A DNA stretch of 64,000 nt from Achromobacter sp. UMC46 (GTDB lineage Bacteria > Pseudomonadota > Gammaproteobacteria > Burkholderiales > Burkholderiaceae_B). The notes beneath the pieces were generated by a model. That model did no database searches and was not told the DNA's origin. It saw only the letters and a list, made by a program, of their open reading frames with translations. Position numbers and translations under genes: made by a program. Shown here in pieces: positions 13,234-22,108 of the stretch (its first letter is position 1; each line of letters begins with the position of its first letter). The stretch lies in the NCBI RefSeq assembly GCF_014170335.1, contig NZ_LZZS01000011.1:1-64000 (forward strand), read 5' to 3'.

Positions 13234-14541
13234 TCAGGCTTGGGGCTTGGGCTTTTGCTGGGACGGCTTGAGCGCGCGCCAGCCGATGTCGCTGCGGTAC
13301 TGGCGGCCATCGAAGTGGATGCCGTCGATGGCTTCGTACACGCGGTCGCGGGCCATCTTGACCGAGTCGCCCAGCGCCGTCACGCAGAGCACGCGGCCGC
13401 CGGTGGTCTTGGTTTCGTCGCCGTCGAGTTCGGTGGCGGCGTGGAAGACCATGCAGTCTTCAGTGCCGGCGGGCAGGCCGCGGATCACGTCGCCGGTGCG
13501 CGGCGTGTTGGGGTAGTTGTGCGAAGCCAGCACCACGCCAAGCGCCGTGCGGCGGTCCCAGATGATGTCGGCCTGGTTCAGTGTGCCTTCCACGGCGTGC
13601 TCAAGGGCGTCCAGCAGGTCGCTCTTGACGCGCATCATGATGGGCTGCGTTTCCGGATCGCCCATGCGGCAGTTGAATTCCAGGGTCTTGATGGCGCGGT
13701 CGGGGTCATCGCCGGGGGCGATCATCAGGCCGGCGTACAGGAAGCCCGTGTAGGGAATGCCGTCGCGCGTCATGCCCTGCACGGTCGGCAGGATGATTTC
13801 ACGCATGATGCGGTGATGGAGTTCGGGCGTGACCACCGGGGCAGGCGAGTAAGCGCCCATGCCGCCCGTATTGGGGCCCTGGTCGCCATCTTGCAGGCGC
13901 TTGTGGTCCTGGCTGGTCGCCAGCGCCAGCACGTTGCGGCCGTCGCACATGACGATGAAGCTGGCTTCTTCGCCTACCAGGCATTCTTCGATAACGACGC
14001 GCGCGCCGGCAGCGCCCATGGAGCCGTCGCCCAGCATGGCGTCGACGGCAGCGTGGGCCTCTTCCAGCGTGGCGGCGACCACGACGCCCTTGCCGGCGGC
14101 CAGGCCGTCGGCCTTGATCACGATCGGGGCGCCTTCCTTATCGATATAGGCGTGGGCAAGCGCCGGGTCGGTGAAGGTTTCGTAGCGGGCGGTCGGGATG
14201 TTGTGCCGGACCATGAAAGCCTTGGCATAGTCCTTCGAGCTTTCCAGCTGCGCGGCGGCCTTGGTGGGCCCGAAGATCTTCAGGCCGCGGGCGCGGAACA
14301 CGTCCACGACGCCAGAGGCCAGCGGCGCTTCCGGGCCGACGACCGTCAGGGCGATACCCTCGCGCTGGACGAAATCGGCCAATTCCTCGGCATTGGTGAG
14401 CGCGATGTTTTCCATCTGCTCGGCCCGTTGCGTGCCGCCGTTGCCCGGCGCGACGTACACCTTGTGTACGCGCGGGGAGCGGGCCAGCCGCCAGGCGAGG
14501 GCATGTTCGCGGCCGCCCGAGCCAATAACCAGGAGTTTCAT
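13234..14541 (-). CDS. purD: Phosphoribosylamine-glycine ligase PurD
   Basis: A 435-residue ATP-grasp enzyme making glycinamide ribonucleotide in purine synthesis. The start at 14541 gives MKLLVIGSGGREHAL, the canonical N terminus; 20 further codons upstream are not conserved-looking. The ATP-grasp domain (IVIKADGLAAGKGV, EECLVGEEASF), the NTGGMGAYSPAPV block and the C-terminal LEFNCRMGDPETQ are present. It lies between yebC and hemF on the same strand. Confidence 0.95.
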   Translation of the reverse strand: MKLLVIGSGGREHALAWRLARSPRVHKVYVAPGNGGTQRAEQMENIALTNAEELADFVQREGIALTVVGPEAPLASGVVDVFRARGLKIFGPTKAAAQLESSKDYAKAFMVRHNIPTARYETFTDPALAHAYIDKEGAPIVIKADGLAAGKGVVVAATLEEAHAAVDAMLGDGSMGAAGARVVIEECLVGEEASFIVMCDGRNVLALATSQDHKRLQDGDQGPNTGGMGAYSPAPVVTPELHHRIMREIILPTVQGMTRDGIPYTGFLYAGLMIAPGDDPDRAIKTLEFNCRMGDPETQPIMMRVKSDLLDALEHAVEGTLNQADIIWDRRTALGVVLASHNYPNTPRTGDVIRGLPAGTEDCMVFHAATELDGDETKTTGGRVLCVTALGDSVKMARDRVYEAIDGIHFDGRQYRSDIGWRALKPSQQKPKPQA

Positions 14542-14611
14542 GTTGCGTGAGTCTGAAGGTTGCCACTGGCGCGCGGGCGGCAAGGGCCGCCCGTGCGTCA
14601 ACAGGGGGGAT

Positions 14612-15343
14612 TTACTGCGCTTCGTCGAAAATGACGGTCGTATAGACTTCCTGCACGTCGTCCAGGCCCTCCAGGGCGTCGAGCAGTTTCTGCATCTTGA
14701 TGGCGTCTTCGCCAGCCAATTCGGTTTCGTTCAGGGCCTTCATGACGATGCCGTCGACTTCGGCCTTCAGGCCGGCGTCGTCGAAAGCCTTGCGCACGGC
14801 GGCATAGTCGGCCGGCGCGCACACGACTTCGATCACGCCTTCGTCATCCGTCAGGACGTCTTCGGCGCCCGCTTCCAGCGCGGCTTCCATGACCTTGTCT
14901 TCCGGCGTACCGGGGGCGAACACGAATTGGCCGCAATGCTTGAACATGAAGGCCACCGAGCCTTCCTGGCCCAGGTTGCCGCCGTTCTTGGCGAAGGCGT
15001 GGCGGACTTCCGCCACGGTGCGGGTGCGGTTATCCGTCATGCAATCGACGATGACCGCCGCGCCGCCGATGCCGTAGCCTTCGTAGCGGACTTCCTCGTA
15101 GGCGTCGCCGTCGGCGCCGCCGGCGCCACGCTGGATGGCGCGCTGGATGTTGTCCTTGGGCATGTTGGCGTCGGTCGCCTTGTCCCAGGCCATGCGCAAG
15201 CGCGGGTTGCTGTCCGGGTCGGGGCCGCCGGCGCGCGCCGCCACGGTGATTTCACGAATGATCTTGGTCCAGAGCTTTCCGCGCTTGGCGTCTTGACGCC
15301 CTTTGCGGTGCTGAATATTGGCCCATTTGCTGTGTCCGGCCAT
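14612..15343 (-). CDS. yebC: YebC/PmpR family protein
   Basis: A 243-residue YebC/TACO1 family protein. Members bind DNA as regulators or help ribosomes pass polyproline stretches. [21 protein letters not shown] at the N terminus and the [25 protein letters not shown] block (here with TDNRTRT) are diagnostic. It is the first gene of the minus-strand housekeeping run and is divergent from the ATPase gene at 15505. Confidence 0.93.
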   Translation of the reverse strand: MAGHSKWANIQHRKGRQDAKRGKLWTKIIREITVAARAGGPDPDSNPRLRMAWDKATDANMPKDNIQRAIQRGAGGADGDAYEEVRYEGYGIGGAAVIVDCMTDNRTRTVAEVRHAFAKNGGNLGQEGSVAFMFKHCGQFVFAPGTPEDKVMEAALEAGAEDVLTDDEGVIEVVCAPADYAAVRKAFDDAGLKAEVDGIVMKALNETELAGEDAIKMQKLLDALEGLDDVQEVYTTVIFDEAQ

Positions 15344-15504
15344 GGCTTCCCAGGATAAATTGTCTGCAAAAAAGGCATTTTACCGTGCCGGCGGCCCGCG
15401 CGCCCGGGAGGCCGGCGCCTGTGTCCTTATTGCCACGCGCACAAGGCGGGCGGCAAGCTCTACACTTGGGCATCCCACTGATTTCCTGGTCCGGAGCGCT
15501 GCAC

Positions 15505-17031
15505 ATGCCCAACCCCATCGTCATTGCTAAAAATGCACAGGCCGAGTTGGCGCTGCTGCCCGCCCTGGCCAACCGGCACGGATGCATCACCGGCGCCACC
15601 GGCACCGGCAAGACCGTCACTCTGCAGGTGCTGGCCGAGTCCTTTTCCCGCATCGGCACGCCGGTCTTCATGGCTGACGTCAAGGGCGACCTGACCGGCA
15701 TTTCCCAGGCGGGCGCGGCCAGCCCGAAGCTGGCGGAGCGCCTGAAGAGCCTGGGCCTGGCCGAACCCGCCTGGGGCGCCAGTCCGGTCACGCTATGGGA
15801 CGTGTTCGGCGAGCAAGGGCTGCCGGTGCGGGCCACCATTACCGACATGGGGCCGCTGCTGCTGTCGCGCATCCTGGAATTGAACGACACGCAGGAAGGG
15901 GTATTGACCCTGGTGTTCAAGGTCGCGGACGACGAGGGCCAGCTGTTGCTGGACTTGAAAGACCTGAGGGCCATGCTTCAAAACGTGGCCGATCGCTCGG
16001 CCGAACTCAAGACCCGCTACGGCAACGTGTCGTCCGCCAGCGTCGGGGCCATCCAGCGCGGCCTGTTGGCGCTGGAGTCCCAGGGCGCCGAAAAATTCTT
16101 CGGCGAACCCATGCTGGACGTGGCCGATCTGATGCGCACGGATGCCCAGGGGCACGGCATGGTCAACGTGCTGGCCGCCGACAAGCTGATGCAGGCGCCG
16201 CGCCTGTACGCCATTTTCCTGCTCTGGCTGCTGGCCGACCTGTACGAAAAACTGCCTGAGGTGGGCGACATGGACCAGCCCAAACTGGTCTTCTTCTTCG
16301 ATGAGGCACACCTGCTGTTCAACGACGCCCCGCCGGCGCTGCTGAACAAGATCGAGCAGGTCGTGCGACTGGTCCGCTCCAAGGGCGTGGGCGTCTATTT
16401 CGTGACGCAGAATCCGTTGGACATCCCCGATACCGTGCTGGGGCAATTAGGCAACCGCGTCCAGCACGCCTTGCGGGCGTTCACGCCGCGCGACCAGAAG
16501 GCCGTCAAGACGGCGGCGCAGACGATGCGCCCCAATCCGGGGGTGGACATCGAAGCGGCCATTACAGAACTGGGCGTCGGGGAAGCGCTGGTGTCCTTGC
16601 TGGACGCCAAGGGCCGGCCCATGCCGACCGAGCGTGCCTTCATCGTGCCGCCGGCCAGCCGGATCGGTCCGGCGACGGATGCCGAGCGCCAGGCGTTGCG
16701 CCAGGGCAGCCCGATGGCGGCCAAGTACGAAAAGGCCATCGATCGGGAGTCCGCCTATGAAGTCCTGGCTGGCCGGGCTTCCGCCCCGGCAGATCCGGCG
16801 CAGAAGCCCGGCGCCCCGGCCAAGCCGGCGGGCGCCGAACCGCCTGCCGAGGCGTCGGGGGGCGGACTGATGGACAGCCTGAACGACGTGCTGTTCGGAT
16901 CGACCGGCCCGCGGGGCGGCAAGCGCGACGGCGTTGTCCAGACCATGGCCAAAAGCACCGTTCGCTCGATCGCCCGGGAGCTGACTCGGGGCATATTGGG
17001 GTCGTTGCTGGGATCCAAGAGCCGGCGCTGA
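15505..17031 (+). CDS. HerA-like/YjgR family ATPase (DUF853)
   Basis: A 508-residue P-loop ATPase of the HerA-FtsK superfamily, YjgR type. Walker A GATGTGKT is at residues 30-37, Walker [11 protein letters not shown] in the middle, and the C terminus has a basic [17 protein letters not shown] tail after an alanine/proline-rich stretch. The start at 15505 has GGAG upstream and gives [10 protein letters not shown]; an extra 40 codons upstream look non-coding. No nurA, SIR2 or other defence partner is adjacent, so a housekeeping role is more likely than antiphage defence. The exact function of this family is not established. Confidence 0.85.
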   Translation: MPNPIVIAKNAQAELALLPALANRHGCITGATGTGKTVTLQVLAESFSRIGTPVFMADVKGDLTGISQAGAASPKLAERLKSLGLAEPAWGASPVTLWDVFGEQGLPVRATITDMGPLLLSRILELNDTQEGVLTLVFKVADDEGQLLLDLKDLRAMLQNVADRSAELKTRYGNVSSASVGAIQRGLLALESQGAEKFFGEPMLDVADLMRTDAQGHGMVNVLAADKLMQAPRLYAIFLLWLLADLYEKLPEVGDMDQPKLVFFFDEAHLLFNDAPPALLNKIEQVVRLVRSKGVGVYFVTQNPLDIPDTVLGQLGNRVQHALRAFTPRDQKAVKTAAQTMRPNPGVDIEAAITELGVGEALVSLLDAKGRPMPTERAFIVPPASRIGPATDAERQALRQGSPMAAKYEKAIDRESAYEVLAGRASAPADPAQKPGAPAKPAGAEPPAEASGGGLMDSLNDVLFGSTGPRGGKRDGVVQTMAKSTVRSIARELTRGILGSLLGSKSRR

Positions 17032-17040
17032 TACACCCGA

Positions 17041-17062
17041 GTTGCAATTCGCAGATTGCAAC
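17041..17062. promoter_or_regulatory. Dyad upstream of the tartrate/malate dehydrogenase gene
   Basis: GTTGCAAT-N6-ATTGCAAC is a perfect 8-bp dyad. It lies about 45-70 bases upstream of a possible weak promoter (TTGTGG-N16-TATGAT, -10 at 17108-17113). Position and shape suit a LysR-type activator site, but no regulator gene is adjacent. It is not followed by a T run, so it is not a good terminator. Confidence 0.45.
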
Positions 17063-17150
17063 ACCAACGTTTTGTAACGGGGGTGTTGTGGTGCGCCCGT
17101 TTATGCCTATGATTCTGGGCGGTCTATCAAAGGAAAACTAAGGAAACGTG

Positions 17151-18218
17151 GTGGCTAAGAAACACAAGATTGCGGTAATTCCAGGAGACGGGATTGGCAA
17201 GGAGGTCGTGCCTGAAGGATTGAAAGTGCTGGACGCCGTTGCGGCGCGCTTCGGCATCGATTTCCAGTGGGATCATTTCGACTGGAGCTGCGACCACTAC
17301 GCCAAGCACGGCAAGATGATGCCGGACGACTGGAAGGCGCAGATCGGTCAGCACGAAGCGATCTTCTTCGGTTCGATCGGCTGGCCGGCCACGGTGCCGG
17401 ACCACGAGGCCCTCTGGGGCTCGCTGTTCAAGTTCCGCCGTGAATTCGATCAGTACATCAATTTGCGCCCGGTACGCCTGATGCCCGGCGTGCCGTCGCC
17501 GCTGGCGGACCGCAAGCCTGGCGACATCGATTTCTTCATCGTCCGCGAGAACACCGAAGGCGAGTATTCCAATAGCGGCGGCCGCCTGTTCGAAGGCACC
17601 GAACGCGAAGTGGTCATCCAGGAAAGCGTGTTCACGCGCATCGGCGCCGACCGCGTGCTGAAATTCGCGTTTGAACTGGCCCAGAAACGCGGCAAGCATC
17701 TGACCGCCGCCACCAAGTCCAACGGCATTTCGATTTCGATGCCGTGGTGGGACGAGCGCGTGGCCGACGTGGCCGGGAACTATCCGGACGTGCGTTGGGA
17801 CAAATATCACATCGATATCCTGTGCGCGCATTTCGTGCAGCATCCTGATTGGTTCGATGTGGTGGTGGCGTCCAACCTGTTCGGCGACATCCTTTCCGAC
17901 CTGGGGCCGGCGTGCACGGGCACGATCGGCATCGCCCCGTCGGCGAACCTGAATCCGGAGCGCAAGTTCCCGTCGCTGTTCGAGCCCGTGCACGGTTCGG
18001 CGCCCGACATCTACGGCAAGGGTATCGCCAACCCGATTGGGCAGATCTGGAGCGGCGCATTGATGTTGGATTTCCTGGGATATCCCGAGGCGTCGGCCGC
18101 TGTGGTGGCAGCGATCGAATCGGTGCTGGCCGAAGGCCCGCGCACCCGGGACATGAAGGGCAACGCGTCGACCGTCGAGGTCGGCGACGCAATCGCGTCG
18201 CTGATCGCGGCCGGATAG
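17151..18218 (+). CDS. Tartrate dehydrogenase / D-malate dehydrogenase (decarboxylating)
   Basis: A 355-residue NAD-dependent beta-decarboxylating dehydrogenase related to isopropylmalate dehydrogenase, of the TtuC/DmlA branch. AVIPGDGIGKEV opens the protein; DFFIVRENTEGEYSN, TKSNGISISMPWWDE and NLFGDILSDLG carry substrate and metal residues, and HGSAPDIYGKGIANP is at the C-terminal side. Likely substrates are tartrate or D-malate. GTG 17151 is chosen because AAGGA is 6 bases upstream; GTG 17148 is also possible. The C4-acid theme fits the dct genes nearby, but the two are far apart. Confidence 0.88.
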   Translation: MAKKHKIAVIPGDGIGKEVVPEGLKVLDAVAARFGIDFQWDHFDWSCDHYAKHGKMMPDDWKAQIGQHEAIFFGSIGWPATVPDHEALWGSLFKFRREFDQYINLRPVRLMPGVPSPLADRKPGDIDFFIVRENTEGEYSNSGGRLFEGTEREVVIQESVFTRIGADRVLKFAFELAQKRGKHLTAATKSNGISISMPWWDERVADVAGNYPDVRWDKYHIDILCAHFVQHPDWFDVVVASNLFGDILSDLGPACTGTIGIAPSANLNPERKFPSLFEPVHGSAPDIYGKGIANPIGQIWSGALMLDFLGYPEASAAVVAAIESVLAEGPRTRDMKGNASTVEVGDAIASLIAAG

Positions 18219-18245
18219 GCGCACTCAGCGGATACGGTCGGACAA

Positions 18246-19235
18246 GTGCCGATGGAAAACTCAATCTCCCCCTTGCCCGCCGCGCCTGTCGGCGGGGGGC
18301 GGGCCGACCGTTTCGTGCGCAAGCTGTTCCGCTTGCTGCGCTCGCGTACGCAACGGCACAACCAGCATCTGTGGCCGTTCGTGCGGATCTGGCGGGACCG
18401 GTCGGGGGTGATCTGCGGTTTTCGCGCGTTTGGCCGGTCGCTTTCCATTACGCCATTGGCGCAAGGCTACGATCCTGCCGATGAAACGGTGCATCTGATC
18501 CTGAGCGGCCCGTCCGTCGCGCAGATTCCCTACGACCAGTTGGACATCGGTGTCGCGATGGGCGTCAACGGCGCGATCGCGCTGGCGCGCAAGTTCGATC
18601 TGCCGTTCAAGTACTACTGCATCATCGACCAGAACTTCGTGCGCGAACGTATCGACCTGGTGCGTGAAATCGTCGGGCGCGACCTGACGCTGTACGTGTT
18701 TCCGGAGGTGCTGCGCTACATCATGCAAGGCATCCCGCAAGATGAGATCCGTTGCCGGATCTGCATCATCGAACTGATCTCCGAACGCGCCTACCAGCGC
18801 AGCGCCGCACCCGCGATGCTCAAGCGTATCGCCGCGGCGACGCCCGACGTGCAATTGCTGGATGCCAAGCAAGGCCTGGGCTATAGCTTCAATGCCTCGC
18901 TGGGCGTGTTCGACGCCGACACGGTAGCCTATGCGGCGTTGCAGGTGCTGGTGTCCAGTGGCGCCCGTCAGGTGTATGTGCATGGCCTGGACCTGACCTT
19001 GCAGCACGGCCTGCGCTTCTATGACGAAGGGGGGAAACCCCAGTCCAGCCGTCTGGCGCGCAAGTTCGCGAATCTGATCGAACCGTCGTTCCGCTTCGCG
19101 TCGGCGCAGTGGCGGGCCCGTGGCGTGTCGGTATTCAACCTGTCTCCGGTCAGCGCCTTGTCGCCCGATATCATCGAGCGCAGGGATTGGCAGGTCTTGT
19201 TGAAAGACGAGCCGGCCATGCAAAAGGGTGCCTGA
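18246..19235 (+). CDS. WaaZ-like lipopolysaccharide core protein (candidate Kdo III transferase)
   Basis: A 329-residue cytoplasmic or membrane-associated protein. The blocks LILSGPSVAQIP, VNGAIALARKFDLPFKYYCIID, GYSF..DTVAYAALQVL, VHGLDLT and LRFYDEGGKPQSSRLARKF align by eye with E. coli WaaZ, which adds a third Kdo residue to the LPS inner core. The similarity was recognised from memory, not searched. The basic N terminus (FVRKLFRLLRSRTQRH) could touch membranes. No other LPS gene is adjacent. GTG 18246 is used; ATG 18252 is an alternative. Confidence 0.6.
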   Translation: MPMENSISPLPAAPVGGGRADRFVRKLFRLLRSRTQRHNQHLWPFVRIWRDRSGVICGFRAFGRSLSITPLAQGYDPADETVHLILSGPSVAQIPYDQLDIGVAMGVNGAIALARKFDLPFKYYCIIDQNFVRERIDLVREIVGRDLTLYVFPEVLRYIMQGIPQDEIRCRICIIELISERAYQRSAAPAMLKRIAAATPDVQLLDAKQGLGYSFNASLGVFDADTVAYAALQVLVSSGARQVYVHGLDLTLQHGLRFYDEGGKPQSSRLARKFANLIEPSFRFASAQWRARGVSVFNLSPVSALSPDIIERRDWQVLLKDEPAMQKGA

Positions 19236-19252
19236 CAGGCACCCTTTTTTTT
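19224..19252 (+). terminator. Terminator overlapping the end of the WaaZ-like gene
   Basis: AAGGGTGCCTG pairs with CAGGCACCCTT and runs into eight T bases. The stop codon TGA (19233-19235) lies at the hairpin loop, so the last codons of the gene form the terminator stem. It separates this gene from the convergent efflux operon. Confidence 0.85.
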
Positions 19253-19273
19253 GCGGTGACAGGCGGTTGTGCG

Positions 19274-20893
19274 TCAGTGTGCGCCGGCTGCCGCTTCCGC
19301 CGCGCCACCGCCGCCGCCGGCCTTGGTGGAGCGGGGGCGGGCGAACCAGACCAACCCGGTCAACAGCAGGAAGATGATCGCCGAGGCATAGAACACGTCC
19401 ACCGCGGACATGGTGAACGCCTGCGCGTTGATCAACCCATCCACCATGGTCAGGGCCTGTTGATGTGACATGCCCATCCCGTTCTGCAACGCGTTCAGCG
19501 TCTGGTCGAAGGCCTGCTGGCCGGGTTTGGCGATTTCGGTCAGCTGCGAGTGGTGCATGGTGGCGCGGTTTTCCCACAGCGTGGTGGCGATCGAGGTGCC
19601 GAACGCGCCGGCGGTCAGGCGCAGGAAGTTCGACAGGCCCGAGGCGGCGGGAATGCGCCACGGCTCGATGCTGGACAACGTGATGGAAGTCAGCGGCACG
19701 AAGAACGCCGCCATCGCCGCGCCTTGGATGATGGTCGGCAACATCAGCGTGCGCACATCCGTCTGGGTGTTGAAGCCCGACCGCATGAAGCAGACCAGCG
19801 CGAAGATCAGGAAGGCCACCGTCACGATCTGGCGGGGATCGCGGGTCGCCAGCATCTTGCCCACCAGCGGCGTCAGCAGGATAGCCAGCAGGCCGACAGG
19901 CGCCGTCACCAGGCCGGCGTAGGTCGCCGTGTAGCCCATATTGCTTTGCAGCCACAGGGGCAGCAGCACGACGTTGCCGAAGAAGACGCCGTAGGCCACC
20001 GCCAGCGTCAGCGCGCCGACCGTGAAGTTGCGGAGCTTGAACAGGCGCAGGTCCACGACGGGGTGGGCGTCGGTCAGTTCCCAGATCAGGAAGAAGACGA
20101 ACGCGACGAAGGCGGTCGCGGCCAGCGCGATGATGGTCGGGCTGGCGAACCAGTCCAGTTCCTTGCCCTTGTCCAGCATGATCTGCAAGGCGCCGACCCA
20201 GACGACCAGCAGCACCAGGCCCAGCTTGTCGATGGGCAGCTTGCGGGTCAGGGATTCGCGGTTGCCATAGATGCGCCAGCTGATCCAGGCGGCCAGCAGG
20301 CCGACCGGCACGTTGATGTAGAAGATCCACGGCCACGTGTAGTTGTCCGAGATCCAGCCGCCCAGCAACGGCCCCGCAACGGGGGCCACCAGTGTGGTCA
20401 TGGACCAGACCGCCAGCGCCATGCCAGCCTTGGACTTGGGGAAGCTGGCCAGCATCAGCGTCTGCGACAGCGGGATCATGGGGCCGGCTACCGCGCCTTG
20501 CAGCACGCGGAAGGCGATCAGCGCCTCCAGGGATGGCGAAAAACCGCACAACCACGAGGCCAGCACGAACAGCAGCGTCGAAATCAGGAACAGGCGGACC
20601 TGGCCGAACCGTTGCGTCAGCCAGCCCGTCAGCGGCACGGTGATGGCGTTGGCGACGGCGAATGACGTGATCACCCAGGTGCCCTGGCTGGAACTCACGC
20701 CCAGGTCGCCCGAGATGGTGGGGATGGACACGTTCGCGATCGACGTGTCCAGCACGTTCATGAACACCGCCGTGGACAGCGCGATGGACCCGATGATGCG
20801 GGTTGCACCTTCCAGCGGCGGATAGGTGCCTGCCGGCAGGACCGGCGGCACGTCGGGCGCGCCAGCGCCCGCGGGCTGGGCGGTCGTGCTCAT
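19274..20893 (-). CDS. emrB: EmrB/QacA-type MFS multidrug exporter (DHA2)
   Basis: A 539-residue, probably 14-helix drug/proton antiporter of the inner membrane. The N-terminal FMNVLDTSIANVSIPTI and SSSQGTWVITSF blocks are typical of DHA2 transporters, and GWLTQRFGQVRLF corresponds to motif A. The start ATG overlaps the stop of the upstream emrA-like gene (ATGA). With the membrane-fusion and outer-membrane partners it would span both membranes. Substrates cannot be read from sequence. Confidence 0.92.
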   Translation of the reverse strand: MSTTAQPAGAGAPDVPPVLPAGTYPPLEGATRIIGSIALSTAVFMNVLDTSIANVSIPTISGDLGVSSSQGTWVITSFAVANAITVPLTGWLTQRFGQVRLFLISTLLFVLASWLCGFSPSLEALIAFRVLQGAVAGPMIPLSQTLMLASFPKSKAGMALAVWSMTTLVAPVAGPLLGGWISDNYTWPWIFYINVPVGLLAAWISWRIYGNRESLTRKLPIDKLGLVLLVVWVGALQIMLDKGKELDWFASPTIIALAATAFVAFVFFLIWELTDAHPVVDLRLFKLRNFTVGALTLAVAYGVFFGNVVLLPLWLQSNMGYTATYAGLVTAPVGLLAILLTPLVGKMLATRDPRQIVTVAFLIFALVCFMRSGFNTQTDVRTLMLPTIIQGAAMAAFFVPLTSITLSSIEPWRIPAASGLSNFLRLTAGAFGTSIATTLWENRATMHHSQLTEIAKPGQQAFDQTLNALQNGMGMSHQQALTMVDGLINAQAFTMSAVDVFYASAIIFLLLTGLVWFARPRSTKAGGGGGAAEAAAGAH

Positions 20894-22086
20894 GATGCCA
20901 GGTTGTCCTGGATGATTTTGTTGATCATGGTGTCGACTTCATCATGCGCGGGTTCGAAGGCGCGGGTGGACCACGCCGGTTCCTTGCGGGAAATCTGCGT
21001 CAGCGGTTCACCTTCCTGCTTGCCGACATCGACTTCCACGTCCATGGACAGGCCGACGCGCAACGGGTGCGACTTCAGGTCTTCCGGGTCCAGGGTGATG
21101 CGCACGGGCACCCGCTGCACCACCTTGATCCAGTTGCCGGTGGCGTTCTGCGCCGGCAGCAGGGCGAAGGCGCTGCCGGTGCCGGCGTCCAGGCCCGAGA
21201 TCTTGCCGTGATAGGTGATTGCGCTGCCGTACAGGTCGGCCACCATCTTGACGGGTTGGCCGATGCGCATCTTGCGCAACTGGCCTTCCTTGAAGTTGGC
21301 TTCCACCCAGACCTGGTCCAGCGGAACCACCGTCATCAGTGCATTGCCGGGGGCGACACGCTGGCCCACCTGCACGCTGCGGCGGGCGATCACGCCGCCC
21401 ACGGGCGCCGGCAGCACCGTGCGGGACTGCGCCAGCCACGCATTGCGCAGGCCGGCCGCGGCCTGAAGCACGTCGGGATGGTTGGCGACGGTCGTGCCTT
21501 GCGTCAATGCCTGGTTGGTGGCCAGCTTGGCGCGCGACGCAGCCAGGGAGGCGCGGGCCTGCGCCAGGCCCGACTGGGCCGACTTCAACGCGGCTTCGGC
21601 GTGCAGGATTTCTTCACCGCTGACGCCGCCGGACTTGGCCAGTTGCTGGCGGCGGCTGACGTCGCTTTGCGCGCGGGTCAGTTCGGCCTGGGCGCGCATG
21701 ATGTCGGCGTTGCGCAGGTCGACGTCGGCGGCCAGTGCGTCGTTCTGGACGTAATAGGTGCGGACCTGGCGCACCATCTGCGCCAGTTTGGCTTGCGCCT
21801 GTTGCAGCGCCACGTCGGTGTCGGCCGGGTCCAGGCGCACCAGCGGCTGGCCGGCGGTGACGGTTTCGGTGTCGTCGGCTTCGATGGCGATGACCGTGCC
21901 GGGCACTTGCGGCGTGATCTGCACCAGGTTGCCGTGCACATAGGCGTCGTCGGTGCTTTCGAAATGGGCGCCGAACAAGGCCCACCAGATGCCGTAGGCG
22001 ATGGCGACAAGGATGAAGACGCCGGTGGCCAGCAGCAGCAGGCGTTTACGGGCGGGATTGGTCGTGGGGGTGGTGGCAGCGTTCAT
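20890..22086 (-). CDS. emrA: EmrA-type membrane fusion protein (HlyD family)
   Basis: A 398-residue periplasmic adaptor. An N-terminal anchor at about 15-40 (LLLLATGVFILVAIAYGIWW) is followed by FESTDDAYVHGNLVQITPQVPG, typical for EmrA, an alpha-helical hairpin of about 110 residues and the barrel domain with VGQRVAPGNALMTVVPLDQVWVEANFKE. The start at 22086 fits the family; the longer frame upstream encodes a proline-rich non-conserved stretch. It lies 22 bases after the outer-membrane gene. Confidence 0.93.
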   Translation of the reverse strand: MNAATTPTTNPARKRLLLLATGVFILVAIAYGIWWALFGAHFESTDDAYVHGNLVQITPQVPGTVIAIEADDTETVTAGQPLVRLDPADTDVALQQAQAKLAQMVRQVRTYYVQNDALAADVDLRNADIMRAQAELTRAQSDVSRRQQLAKSGGVSGEEILHAEAALKSAQSGLAQARASLAASRAKLATNQALTQGTTVANHPDVLQAAAGLRNAWLAQSRTVLPAPVGGVIARRSVQVGQRVAPGNALMTVVPLDQVWVEANFKEGQLRKMRIGQPVKMVADLYGSAITYHGKISGLDAGTGSAFALLPAQNATGNWIKVVQRVPVRITLDPEDLKSHPLRVGLSMDVEVDVGKQEGEPLTQISRKEPAWSTRAFEPAHDEVDTMINKIIQDNLAS

Positions 22087-22108
22087 GACGTCTGAATCCG
22101 GGGATCGT

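Noticed and set aside
15505..17031. The HerA-like ATPase as part of an antiphage system
   Set aside because: No nuclease, SIR2, NurA or other defence partner is adjacent, and the protein fits the widespread YjgR/DUF853 type.
18261..20555. A 764-codon minus-strand frame across the WaaZ-like gene and emrB
   Set aside because: It spans two genes and a terminator, one in antisense and one out of phase, with no coherent domain.
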